Of a DNA stretch of 5,659 nt, positions 1-5,566 are shown in pieces (the first letter of the stretch is position 1; every line of letters begins with the position of its first letter). The DNA is from Chromobacteriaceae bacterium (GTDB lineage Bacteria; Pseudomonadota; Gammaproteobacteria; Burkholderiales; Aquaspirillaceae). Made by a program: the position numbers and the translations under genes. A model generated the notes under the pieces. That model saw only the letters and a list, made by a program, of their open reading frames with translations. It was not told the origin of the DNA and did no database searches. The DNA lies in contig JASLDQ010000267.1 of assembly GCA_030151505.1 (NCBI GenBank), positions 1-5,659 of the forward strand, given 5' to 3'.

Positions 1-35
1 CCCGCCCCTACCACGCCCACCGTCCTGATTTCCAT
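1..35 (-). CDS. 5' end of a divergent gene, probably 3-hydroxybutyryl-CoA (3-hydroxyacyl-CoA) dehydrogenase
   Basis: Only the start is inside the window. Read on the minus strand from the ATG at 35, it encodes MEIRTVGVVGA and then GG, the first two bases of a probable Gly codon. This is the beta-strand plus GxGxxG start of a Rossmann NAD-binding fold, and this particular opening is typical of 3-hydroxybutyryl-CoA dehydrogenases (Hbd/PaaH), which interconvert acetoacetyl-CoA and 3-hydroxybutyryl-CoA. A strong Shine-Dalgarno sequence, AAAAGGAGG on the minus strand (50 to 42), sits 6 nt before the ATG, which makes the start convincing. The gene diverges from a LiuR-like regulator, and a thiolase acting on the neighbouring metabolite lies just beyond, which supports the call. 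Other Rossmann enzymes cannot be excluded from 11 codons. The gene is cut by the window edge, not visibly broken. Confidence 0.62.
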   Translation of the reverse strand, partial: MEIRTVGVVGA

Positions 36-81
36 CGCCTGCCTCCTTTTGGGTTTTCTCTGTCGCTACGGTATTATCATG

Positions 82-97
82 ATTACGTAAACGTCAA
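82..97. promoter_or_regulatory. Putative LiuR operator in the divergent promoter region
   Basis: The stretch at 83-97, TTACGTAAACGTCAA, agrees at 13 of 15 positions with the perfect palindrome before the thiolase (705-719). It has the paired ACGT half-sites described for LiuR-type MerR regulators. It lies 47 nt before the minus-strand dehydrogenase start and 99 nt before the regulator start, so one site could serve both genes. A TAGAAT hexamer at 105-110 could be the -10 of the regulator promoter, which would put the operator over its -35. A minus-strand TTGACG (97 to 92) also lies inside the site. Autoregulation by repression is inferred; neither promoter is strong enough to be certain. Confidence 0.6.
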
Positions 98-196
98 CTT
101 TGGATAGAATCAGACAACAACACCAACACCTCGACTCAGCAGGGCCACAAGTTTGCTGCATCGCGATAAAATCCAACCATTTACAGACGATTCGGC

Positions 197-607
197 ATGA
201 GTGCCCAAGACAAAACCTTCACCATCAGCGAACTCGCCCGCGAGTTCGACGTCACCACGCGCACCATCCGCCACTACGAGGAGCAAGGCCTGCTCGCGCC
301 CGAGCGACGCGGCCAACACCGCATCTACTCGCGCCGCGACCGCATCCGCCTGCTTCTGACCCTGCGCGGCAAGCGCATCGGCCTGACACTCAACGAGATC
401 AGCGAGCTTTTCACCCTTTACGACGCCACCCACGACGAGGAGCCGCAACTCCTCACTTTCCTCAAGATCCTGAACCAGCGCGAAACCAGCCTGATGCAGC
501 AGATCGAGGACATCAACGTGGTGATGACCGAGGTCCAGCGCCTCAAGGCCCAGTGCGAACGCCTGCTGGAAAAACGGCTCGGCGGCCCCGGATCACAGGA
601 GGAATAG
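197..607 (+). CDS. liuR: LiuR-like MerR-family transcriptional regulator
   Basis: This is a 136-residue cytoplasmic DNA-binding regulator. Residues 8-27 form the MerR helix-turn-helix (FTISELAREFDVTTRTIRHY region), followed by the family signature YEEQGLL and the wing RRGQHRIYS (36-45). A second helical segment (LRGKRIGLTLNEISELF, about 56-72) leads to a long C-terminal dimerisation helix (about 82-127). The C-terminal part lacks the metal-binding cysteines of metal sensors (only Cys120). The EFDVTTRTIR and ERRGQ-RIYS patterns are those of LiuR, which in Proteobacteria represses leucine/isovalerate and other acyl-CoA degradation genes and responds to an acyl-CoA intermediate. Neighbouring acyl-CoA genes and two palindromic ACGT sites agree with this. 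The ATG at 197 keeps the usual short N-terminus, but its ribosome binding site is weak. The exact ligand is unknown. Confidence 0.87.
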   Translation: MSAQDKTFTISELAREFDVTTRTIRHYEEQGLLAPERRGQHRIYSRRDRIRLLLTLRGKRIGLTLNEISELFTLYDATHDEEPQLLTFLKILNQRETSLMQQIEDINVVMTEVQRLKAQCERLLEKRLGGPGSQEE

Positions 608-664
608 AACGGCAACGGGTTCGCGGGCAACCACCGACACCCAGACCGGCAATAAGCAGGAAAA

Positions 665-691
665 AGAAACGGGGATTGCATCCCCGTTTCT
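665..691 (-). terminator. 11-bp hairpin with T-run facing the minus strand
   Basis: GAAACGGGGA (666-675) pairs perfectly with TCCCCGTTTC (681-690) around a 5-nt loop, and A665-T691 adds an eleventh pair. It sits 57 nt after the regulator stop. On the plus strand no T-run follows, only TGCGGTAGG. On the minus strand the hairpin is followed by five Ts (complement of 665-661, the first of them in the last stem pair), the layout of an intrinsic terminator. It would therefore best stop antisense transcription entering the regulator gene. On the plus strand it may act as a weak terminator, a processing site or a 3' stabilising structure. Confidence 0.45.
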
Positions 692-702
692 GCGGTAGGT
701 AA

Positions 703-720
703 ATTTACGTTAACGTAAAT
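703..720. promoter_or_regulatory. Putative LiuR operator before the thiolase gene
   Basis: ATTTACGTTAACGTAAAT is a perfect 18-bp palindrome, 24 bp before the thiolase ATG. It matches the divergent-region site and the ACGT-N2-ACGT style of LiuR operators. Placement this close to the start codon means bound protein would cover the promoter or transcription start, so repression relieved by an acyl-CoA ligand is the likely mode. No clear -35/-10 pair could be fixed around it. TAAATT at 700-705 is a possible -10. Confidence 0.72.
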
Positions 721-743
721 GTTAATCAACAGGAGAAAACACC

Positions 744-1928
744 ATGCAGCAAGACTCGATCGTGATCGTCGGCGCGGCGCGCACCCCGATGGGCGGCTTT
801 CAGGGCGACTTCGCCGGCCTCGCCGCCCCCCAGCTGGGCGCCACCGCCATCCGGGCCGCAGTGGAACGGGCCGGCCTGCCGGCCGAGGCGGTCGACGAAG
901 TGCTGATGGGCTGCGTCCTGCCGGCTGGGCAAGGGCAGGCACCGGCCCGCCAGGCCGCCCTGGGCGCCGGTCTGCCGCTGTCGGCCAACTGCACCACCGT
1001 CAACAAGATGTGCGGCTCCGGCATGAAGACGGTGATGCTGGCGCACGACCAGCTGCTGGCGGGCAACAATACCGTGATGGTAGCCGGCGGCATGGAGAGC
1101 ATGTCCAACGCCCCCTACCTGCTGCCCAAGGCCCGCGCCGGCTTCCGGCTGGGACACGGCGAGGTGAAGGACCACATGTTCCTCGACGGGCTGGAGGACG
1201 CCTACACCAAAGGCGTGCTGATGGGCGTGTTTGCCGAGCAATGCGCCGGACACTACGGTTTCAGCCGGGAACAGCAGGATGCCTATGCACTGCGCTCGCT
1301 TGAGCGGGCGCAGGCCGCCATCGCCACCGGCCACTTCGCCGCCGAGATCGCGCCCGTGACCCTGTCCGGCCGCCACGGCGACACAGTGATCGACACCGAC
1401 GAACAGCCGGGCAAGGCCAATGTCGCCAAGATTCCCCAGCTCAAGCCGGCCTTCGCCAAGGACGGTACCGTCACCGCCGCCAACTCCAGCTCGATTTCCG
1501 ACGGCGCCGCCGCGCTGGTGCTGATGCGTGCGGCGGATGCGGCGCAGCGCGGACTGACCCCGCTCGCCCGCATCGTCGGCCACGCCAGCCACGCGCAGGA
1601 GCCGGGCTGGTTCACCACCGCGCCGGTCGGCGCCATGCAGAAGCTGTTCGCCCGCACCGGTTGGCAGGCCGGCGACGTCGACCTGTACGAGATCAACGAA
1701 GCCTTCGCGGTGGTGACGATGGCGGCGATGCACGAGCTCAAGCTGCCGGCCGAGCGGGTCAATGTCCACGGCGGCGCCTGCGCGCTCGGCCACCCGATCG
1801 GCGCGTCCGGCGCGCGCATCGTCGTCACGCTGCTGCATGCGCTGCGCCAGCGCGGCCTCAAGCGCGGCGTGGCCAGCTTGTGCATCGGCGGCGGCGAAGC
1901 GACCGCGCTGGCGGTGGAATTGCTCTGA
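744..1928 (+). CDS. Acetyl-CoA C-acetyltransferase (thiolase)
   Basis: This is a 394-residue biosynthetic-type thiolase of full family length. It condenses two acetyl-CoA to acetoacetyl-CoA or runs the cleavage in reverse. Catalytic residues are all visible: nucleophile Cys90 in NKMCGSG, the NEAF motif at 318-321, His350 in GHPIGASGAR, and Cys380 in CIGGGEA. GGMESMS (115-121) and the GTVTAAN-S-SISDGAAA loop (241-257) are standard AtoB/ACAT-type features. A good Shine-Dalgarno (AGGAGA, 731-736) lies 7 nt before the ATG. It is preceded by a perfect LiuR-type palindrome and lies next to a probable 3-hydroxybutyryl-CoA dehydrogenase. Roles in short-chain acyl-CoA, ketone-body, isoleucine or PHB metabolism are all possible. 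The sequence does not decide between acetoacetyl-CoA and 2-methylacetoacetyl-CoA, so no symbol is given (atoB-like). The enzyme is soluble and normally tetrameric. Confidence 0.95.
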   Translation: MQQDSIVIVGAARTPMGGFQGDFAGLAAPQLGATAIRAAVERAGLPAEAVDEVLMGCVLPAGQGQAPARQAALGAGLPLSANCTTVNKMCGSGMKTVMLAHDQLLAGNNTVMVAGGMESMSNAPYLLPKARAGFRLGHGEVKDHMFLDGLEDAYTKGVLMGVFAEQCAGHYGFSREQQDAYALRSLERAQAAIATGHFAAEIAPVTLSGRHGDTVIDTDEQPGKANVAKIPQLKPAFAKDGTVTAANSSSISDGAAALVLMRAADAAQRGLTPLARIVGHASHAQEPGWFTTAPVGAMQKLFARTGWQAGDVDLYEINEAFAVVTMAAMHELKLPAERVNVHGGACALGHPIGASGARIVVTLLHALRQRGLKRGVASLCIGGGEATALAVELL

Positions 1929-1931
1929 GTT

Positions 1932-1948
1932 CCGCCGGGCTCCGGCGG
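1932..1948 (+). terminator. GC-rich hairpin just after the thiolase stop
   Basis: CCGCCGG (1932-1938) pairs with CCGGCGG (1942-1948) around a 3-nt loop, starting 4 nt after the TGA. No T-run follows, so it is not a classical intrinsic terminator. It could be a 3' end-protecting structure or a Rho-associated element. The rest of 1949-2116 shows no coding potential that fits the flanking genes and no recognisable RNA. Confidence 0.3.
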
Positions 1949-2116
1949 CGCATCCTCCCGATGACCGGGACAGATGCGTCGCGCGCACCGGCACGACGGC
2001 GGACCTGCTGCGCGGCCACCTCCCGCCTTGCGGCAAACGCCGCCGGCGCCTCAAACCCGGCCGGACGACCGCAGCGGGCCTGACACCGTCACCGACGCCG
2101 GAACCATCGCTCCCTG

Positions 2117-2144
2117 TTGCCGTCCTCGCCGCGCAAGCTACAAT
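2117..2144 (+). promoter_or_regulatory. Sigma70-like promoter of rstA
   Basis: TTGCCG (2117-2122, 4/6 to TTGACA) and TACAAT (2139-2144, 5/6 to TATAAT) are separated by 16 bp. A start near 2151 would give a leader of about 28 nt before the rstA ATG. The site stands at the end of an otherwise featureless 250-bp spacer, so rstA is probably transcribed separately from the thiolase. No RstA-box-like sequence was seen here, so autoregulation is not supported by inspection. Confidence 0.55.
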
Positions 2145-2178
2145 CCCCCCGTTTCAGACTCGTTCCGGTCAGACCGCC

Positions 2179-2892
2179 ATGAATCCCCGTATTACTTTTG
2201 TCGAAGACGATGCCGATCTGGCCGAGCTCATCGGCGACTACCTGCGCAGCTACGGACTGGACGTCACCGTGCTCGACCGCGGCGACACCGCCATCGAGGC
2301 CATTCTCGCCTCGCCGCCCGACCTGGTGCTGCTCGACATCATGCTGCCGGGCAAGGACGGCCTGACCATCTGCCGCGAACTGCGCCCGCAGTACCCCGGT
2401 CCCATCGTGATGCTGACCTCGCTCAACAGCGACATGAACCAGATTCTCGGCTTCGAGCTGGGCGCCAACGACTACGTGCTGAAGACCACCCCGCCCAGCG
2501 TGCTGCTGGCGCGGCTGCGCGCCCACCTGCGCCAGGCCCAGACCGGCGGCGAAACGTCCGAGCCCACCCGCAAGGCCAGCAAGATTCTCGACTTCGGCAC
2601 CCTGCAGATCGACCACATGAACCGCAGCGTGCGCTTTCTGGGCGAATCGATCCCGCTGTCGACCGGCGACTTCGACCTGCTGTGGGAACTCGCCAGCCAC
2701 GCCGGCGAGGTACTGACCCGCGACGACCTGCTGCTAAAACTGCGCGGCATGCGCTACGACGGCCTGGACCGCTCGATCGACGTGGCGATTTCGCGCCTGC
2801 GCAAGAAGCTCGGCGACGACACGGCCGACCCGACCAAGATCAAGACCATCCGCCAGAAGGGCTACCTGTTCGCCAACGACGTCTGGCAATAA
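2179..2892 (+). CDS. rstA: Response regulator RstA (OmpR/PhoB family)
   Basis: This 237-residue protein has a receiver domain (about 4-115) and a winged-helix DNA-binding domain (about 135-234). The receiver shows the acidic pair Glu9/Asp10 (with Asp11), phospho-acceptor Asp53 in LLDIMLPGKDG, Thr80, and Lys102 in DYVLKTTPPSVLLARLR. The C-terminal half carries LSTGDFDLLWELA, the GLDRSIDVAISRLRKKLGD recognition-helix region and KTIRQKGYLF. The KTTPP turn, the DLVLLDIMLPGKDG segment and YDGLDRS-DVAISRLRKKL match my recollection of E. coli RstA closely, beyond general OmpR similarity. The open frame continues upstream to 1762, but the ATG at 2179 gives the correct receiver N-terminus and lies just after a promoter. 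There is no clear Shine-Dalgarno. The partner kinase gene rstB follows. In enterobacteria RstA acts under PhoPQ and in acid response; that wiring is not shown here. Confidence 0.95.
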   Translation: MNPRITFVEDDADLAELIGDYLRSYGLDVTVLDRGDTAIEAILASPPDLVLLDIMLPGKDGLTICRELRPQYPGPIVMLTSLNSDMNQILGFELGANDYVLKTTPPSVLLARLRAHLRQAQTGGETSEPTRKASKILDFGTLQIDHMNRSVRFLGESIPLSTGDFDLLWELASHAGEVLTRDDLLLKLRGMRYDGLDRSIDVAISRLRKKLGDDTADPTKIKTIRQKGYLFANDVWQ

Positions 2893-2900
2893 ACGCCCCC

Positions 2901-2945
2901 ACTCCGCTCCGCGGATTGATCGCTTCCGGCGGCGGCGAGCGGAGT
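2901..2945 (+). other. Hairpin in the rstA-rstB spacer
   Basis: ACTCCGCTC (2901-2909) pairs with GAGCGGAGT (2937-2945), giving nine pairs with GC-rich complementarity inside the loop (CCGC 2909-2912 against GCGG 2932-2935 as an alternative). A second hairpin follows: GCCGTC (2980-2985) with GACGGC (2994-2999) and an 8-nt loop. Neither is followed by a T-run. They occupy the 139 bp between rstA and rstB and may lower or uncouple rstB expression, or simply protect the rstA transcript end. Confidence 0.4.
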
Positions 2946-3031
2946 CGGCGCCAGCGCCCCCGCCCGCCACACCGGGATGGCCGTCCAAGGCATGACGGCG
3001 GCCTTCCCGTCCCTCTCCTCTTCCCCCGACC

Positions 3032-4351
3032 ATGCGCAAACTCTTCTTCCGCTTCTACCTGACCGTCGTCGTCAGCTTCCTGATCTCGGTGCTGGTGATC
3101 GGCTCGATCTACAAGAACGTGGTTCGGGAAACCAACAACCGCTATCTGACCGACATTTTCGAGACCTCGCTCTACCTGATCGAGCGCGAACTGTCGGATT
3201 ACCCTGAAGCCGAGTGGCGCGACGCGATCAACAACATCCGCAACCGCATTCCTGTGCCGGTGCAGATCGAGCCGATCGACACCTACGTGCTCCAGCCCGA
3301 CAATGAGAACGCGCTGCGACGCGGCGACATCATCCGGCTGGAGGACAGCAACCTGTTCCTGCAGCGGATTCCGCACAGCGAATACATCGTGACGATGGGG
3401 CCGGTCACCTACCTGCACTTCATCAGCACGCTGCAGTGGGTGGACGTGCTGGCCATCCTGTCGCTATGCCTGACCCTGGGCGTGCCGGCCTTCCTGTGGA
3501 TGCGGCCGCTGTGGCGGCATTCGCGCCAGCTGTCGGAAGTATCGCGCCGGCTGGGGAGCGGCGACTTCGCCGCCCGCGCCGACCTGCCAAGCAGCTCGGC
3601 GCTGTCGGACCTGTCGGAAACCATCAACGCGATGGCAGCCAATATCGAAGAGCTGATCGCCAGCCGCAAGGCGATGATCGACGCGGTGTCGCACGACCTG
3701 CGCACGCCGATCGCGCGGTTGCGCTATCGGCTCGAAGCCTTGCACGGCGTCACCGACACGCCGCTGGCGCACAAGGTCATCGGCCAGATCGGGCGCGATA
3801 TCGACAGCCTGAGCGAGATGACCGAGGAGCTGCTGCTGCTGGGCAGCCTGGAGCGCCCGGAACTGTCGCTCGACCTGCAAGACATCCGGCTGGAGCCGTG
3901 GCTGGAACAGCTGCTGAGCGGCATCGGCGGCAACGGCCTCGCCCCGCCCATCATCAACGCCATCACCGCCGGGCCGGCGGTGGTCAGGGCCGACCCCTAT
4001 TACCTCGGCCGCGCCATCACCAACCTGGCCGTCAATGCCCGCCGCTACTGCAAGGAGCAGGTGCAGGTCACGCTGGAATGGCACGACGGACTGGCCAGCC
4101 TCCACGTCGACGACGACGGCCCCGGCATTCCGGCCGACAGCCGCGAGCAGGTGCTGCAGCCCTTCACCCGGCTGGAGCAGAGCCGCAACCGCCAGACCGG
4201 CGGCTACGGACTGGGGCTGGCCATTGTCCAGCGCATCATGCGCTGGCACGGCGGCACCATCTCCATCGACCAGTCACCGCTGGGCGGCGCCCGCCTGACG
4301 CTGAGCTGGCCCACGCCGCTGGTGGAAGACGAGCTGGAAGCCGACGCCTAG
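3032..4351 (+). CDS. rstB: Sensor histidine kinase RstB
   Basis: This is a 439-residue inner-membrane kinase, close to the 433 of E. coli RstB. Order of parts: a short basic N-terminus (MRKLFFRFYL), first membrane helix (about 9-27), a periplasmic sensor region of about 105 residues, second membrane helix (about 136-156), HAMP linker (about 157-210), and a dimerisation/phospho-acceptor domain with His221 in SHDLRTPIARLRYRLE. The ATP-binding domain has an N box with NLAVNARRY (331-339), G1 with DDDGPGIP (360-367) and G2 with GYGLGLAIV (391-399). FLQRIP-S-YIV-MGPV (109-125), WMRPLW and the C-terminal GGAR-TLSWP also fit my memory of RstB. All catalytic motifs are intact, so it should autophosphorylate and pass phosphate to RstA Asp53. 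It begins 139 bp after rstA with no evident Shine-Dalgarno, which is a wider gap than usual for such pairs. Confidence 0.94.
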   Translation: MRKLFFRFYLTVVVSFLISVLVIGSIYKNVVRETNNRYLTDIFETSLYLIERELSDYPEAEWRDAINNIRNRIPVPVQIEPIDTYVLQPDNENALRRGDIIRLEDSNLFLQRIPHSEYIVTMGPVTYLHFISTLQWVDVLAILSLCLTLGVPAFLWMRPLWRHSRQLSEVSRRLGSGDFAARADLPSSSALSDLSETINAMAANIEELIASRKAMIDAVSHDLRTPIARLRYRLEALHGVTDTPLAHKVIGQIGRDIDSLSEMTEELLLLGSLERPELSLDLQDIRLEPWLEQLLSGIGGNGLAPPIINAITAGPAVVRADPYYLGRAITNLAVNARRYCKEQVQVTLEWHDGLASLHVDDDGPGIPADSREQVLQPFTRLEQSRNRQTGGYGLGLAIVQRIMRWHGGTISIDQSPLGGARLTLSWPTPLVEDELEADA

Positions 4352-4359
4352 CGGGCGGC

Positions 4360-4373
4360 CACATAGAGTTACA
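4360..4373 (+). promoter_or_regulatory. Putative RstA box
   Basis: CACATAGAGTTACA agrees with the enterobacterial RstA box TACATNTNGTTACA (recalled from the E. coli literature) at 10 of 12 defined positions, including the whole GTTACA half. It starts 8 nt after the rstB stop and about 130 nt before the small secreted-protein gene, in an AT-richer patch (4361-4385) that stands out from GC-rich surroundings. A poor -10 candidate, CATAAA (4377-4382), follows immediately; the spacing is tight for an activator site, so the promoter position is unsettled. Confidence 0.5.
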
Positions 4374-4396
4374 AAGCATAAAAATCGCTGCACAGA

Positions 4397-4413
4397 CCGG
4401 CCAGCCCGGCCGG
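4397..4413 (+). other. Short GC-only hairpin in the leader of the small gene
   Basis: CCGGCC (4397-4402) pairs with GGCCGG (4408-4413) around AGCCC. No T-run follows, so it is not a standard terminator for rstB. If transcription starts near 4385-4390 it would lie in the 5' leader of the small secreted-protein mRNA. Confidence 0.3.
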
Positions 4414-4504
4414 GCGATGATGTCAGGGTAAAACGATGAGCCTCGTGACAGCCGGGCGCTCGCTCGAATCCGCCCGACACCGCCCGTCCCGAACCGGAGC
4501 ATCC

Positions 4505-4729
4505 ATGAACGCCCTGCTCTCCACCCTCGCCACCACGCTGCTGCTCTGCTTCACGGGCACGACCACCGCTGCGCCGACGCCCGTCGCGCAGGTAAAGGTC
4601 GAAAAGAAGACCCAGAAAAAGGTCCGGCCCGAGCCGGAACAGGGTGCCAAGCCCGCTGCGGCCGGTTCCGCCGCCCACCCGCCGATCCCGTTCCGTCCCC
4701 GCATCATCAAGGCCAAGGTCCTGCCGTAA
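4505..4729 (+). CDS. Small basic exported protein, function unknown (Asr-like in character)
   Basis: The 74-residue product begins with MNALLSTLATTLLLCF, a hydrophobic segment ending in TGTTTAAPTP that fits a signal peptide cleaved near the Ala-Ala at 22/23. The n-region lacks the usual Lys/Arg. There is no lipobox: the Cys is preceded by Leu. The mature part of about 52 residues is strongly basic (11 Lys/Arg against 3 Glu) and rich in Pro, Ala and Lys, with KVEKKTQKKVRPEPEQ and a C-terminal IIKAKVLP. It has no recognised domain and is probably disordered in the periplasm. I chose the ATG at 4505 because GGAG (4496-4499) lies 5 nt upstream and the signal peptide then starts at residue 1. An in-frame ATG at 4436 would add 23 residues. 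Composition, export and a likely RstA box recall E. coli Asr, but no homology is claimed. Confidence 0.68.
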   Translation: MNALLSTLATTLLLCFTGTTTAAPTPVAQVKVEKKTQKKVRPEPEQGAKPAAAGSAAHPPIPFRPRIIKAKVLP

Positions 4730-4743
4730 GCGCCGCCGGGCCA

Positions 4744-4772
4744 TTGGCGCGCCGGACGCCATCGGCTACGCT
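4744..4772 (+). promoter_or_regulatory. Possible sigma70-like promoter of the tatD-family gene
   Basis: TTGGCG (4744-4749) and TACGCT (4767-4772) are spaced by 17 bp in the 72-bp gap before the hydrolase gene. The GGCTAC context of the -10 resembles that of the rstA promoter (GCTACAAT). A start near 4779 would leave a leader of about 20 nt. The -10 matches only 3 of 6 positions, so this is tentative. Confidence 0.4.
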
Positions 4773-4801
4773 GCAAGCGTCGTCCCGCCAGCCCGACCGC
4801 C

Positions 4802-5566
4802 ATGCCTTCCCTGATCGACACCCACATCCATCTCGACGCGCCGGAATTCGACGCCGACCGGGACGCCGTCATCGCCGCCGCCCGGGCCGTCGGCGTTACC
4901 CACTGGGTCGTCCCGGCCGTCAGCGCCGCCACCTTCGCCACCACCCGCGCCATGCGGGAGCGCTACGGCTGCGCCATTGCCTTCGGCCTGCACCCGATGT
5001 ATCTGAACGCGCACATGGATGCGCACCTCGACCTGCTCGACGAGTGGCTGGCCCGTGAGCAGGCCGTGGCCGTGGGCGAGATCGGGCTGGATTTTTTTGT
5101 GCCGGGGCTGGACCCGGTGCGGCAGGAAGCCTTGTTCGCAGCCCAGCTCAGGCTGGCCAGGAAACACGGGCTGCCGGTCCTGCTGCACGTGCGCCGCAGC
5201 GTCGACCGGACACTGAAATATCTGCGCCAGCAAGGCATCGAGCGCGGCATCGCCCATGCCTTCAACGGCAGTCGCGAACAGGCCGATGCCCTGATCCGCC
5301 AGGGCTTCAAGCTGGGATTTGGCGGGGCGATGACCTACGCCGGCTCCAAACGCATCCGCCTGCTGGCGGCAACCCTGCCGCTGTCTGGCATCGTGCTGGA
5401 AACCGACGCCCCCGACATCCCGCCGGAATGGGCCGATGGCCGCCGCAACGAGCCGGCCAATATCGCCCGCTATGCCGGCATACTGGCGCAACTGCGCAGC
5501 ATCAGCGTGGAAGAGGTGATGGAGGCGACCAGCGCCAATGCGCGGACAGTACTGGAACTGGCGTGA
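4802..5566 (+). CDS. yjjV: TatD-family metal-dependent hydrolase, YjjV-like
   Basis: This is a 254-residue TIM-barrel hydrolase of the TatD branch of the amidohydrolase superfamily. Metal ligands are all in place: His8 and His10 in DTHIHLD, Glu93 in VGEIGLD, His129 in LLHVRRS, His152 in AHAFNGS and Asp202 in LETDAPDIPP. The pattern IDTHIHLDAPEFDADR, the GLHPMYL loop and the PDIPP ending of the metal site fit YjjV better than TatD or YcfH. Family members act as cytoplasmic 3'-exonucleases/deoxyribonucleases or related phosphoesterases; the substrate of YjjV-type proteins is not well defined. The start at 4802 puts the first metal motif at the expected residue 8, although no Shine-Dalgarno is visible. 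A run of seven Ts (5092-5098) encodes part of DFF beside Glu93. The stop codon lies within the first unit of the terminal heptamer repeat. Confidence 0.92.
   Translation: MPSLIDTHIHLDAPEFDADRDAVIAAARAVGVTHWVVPAVSAATFATTRAMRERYGCAIAFGLHPMYLNAHMDAHLDLLDEWLAREQAVAVGEIGLDFFVPGLDPVRQEALFAAQLRLARKHGLPVLLHVRRSVDRTLKYLRQQGIERGIAHAFNGSREQADALIRQGFKLGFGGAMTYAGSKRIRLLAATLPLSGIVLETDAPDIPPEWADGRRNEPANIARYAGILAQLRSISVEEVMEATSANARTVLELA

Noticed and set aside
248..256. GACGTC within liuR as a further LiuR half-site
   Set aside because: It lies in the coding sequence for the helix-turn-helix (FDVT) and lacks the second ACGT half at the right spacing.
100..702. 200-codon plus-strand frame overlapping liuR
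   Set aside because: Its product is His/Arg/Pro-rich with no domain, and it is out of frame with the well-supported MerR protein.
726..2054. A 442-codon open frame on the minus strand
   Set aside because: It lies entirely opposite the thiolase, whose catalytic motifs are intact. The product is low-complexity Gly/Ala/Arg/His, typical of an antisense frame in GC-rich DNA.
1762..2178. Upstream extension of the rstA frame starting at 1762
   Set aside because: The extension overlaps the thiolase end and encodes Ala/Arg/Ser-rich low-complexity sequence. The receiver domain starts exactly at the 2179 ATG, right after a promoter.
1929..2178. A hidden gene or RstA autoregulatory site in the 250-bp spacer
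   Set aside because: No reading frame with plausible composition and ribosome binding site was found, and no GTTACA-type RstA half-site is present; only a hairpin and the rstA promoter are supportable.
4505..4570. Lipoprotein signal peptide in the small exported protein
   Set aside because: The only Cys follows LLL, so the small residue required before a lipobox Cys is absent.
4274..5491. Several long minus-strand frames opposite the small gene and the hydrolase gene
   Set aside because: They are antisense to frames with clear motifs, have no convincing starts, and show biased composition expected from GC-rich shadows.
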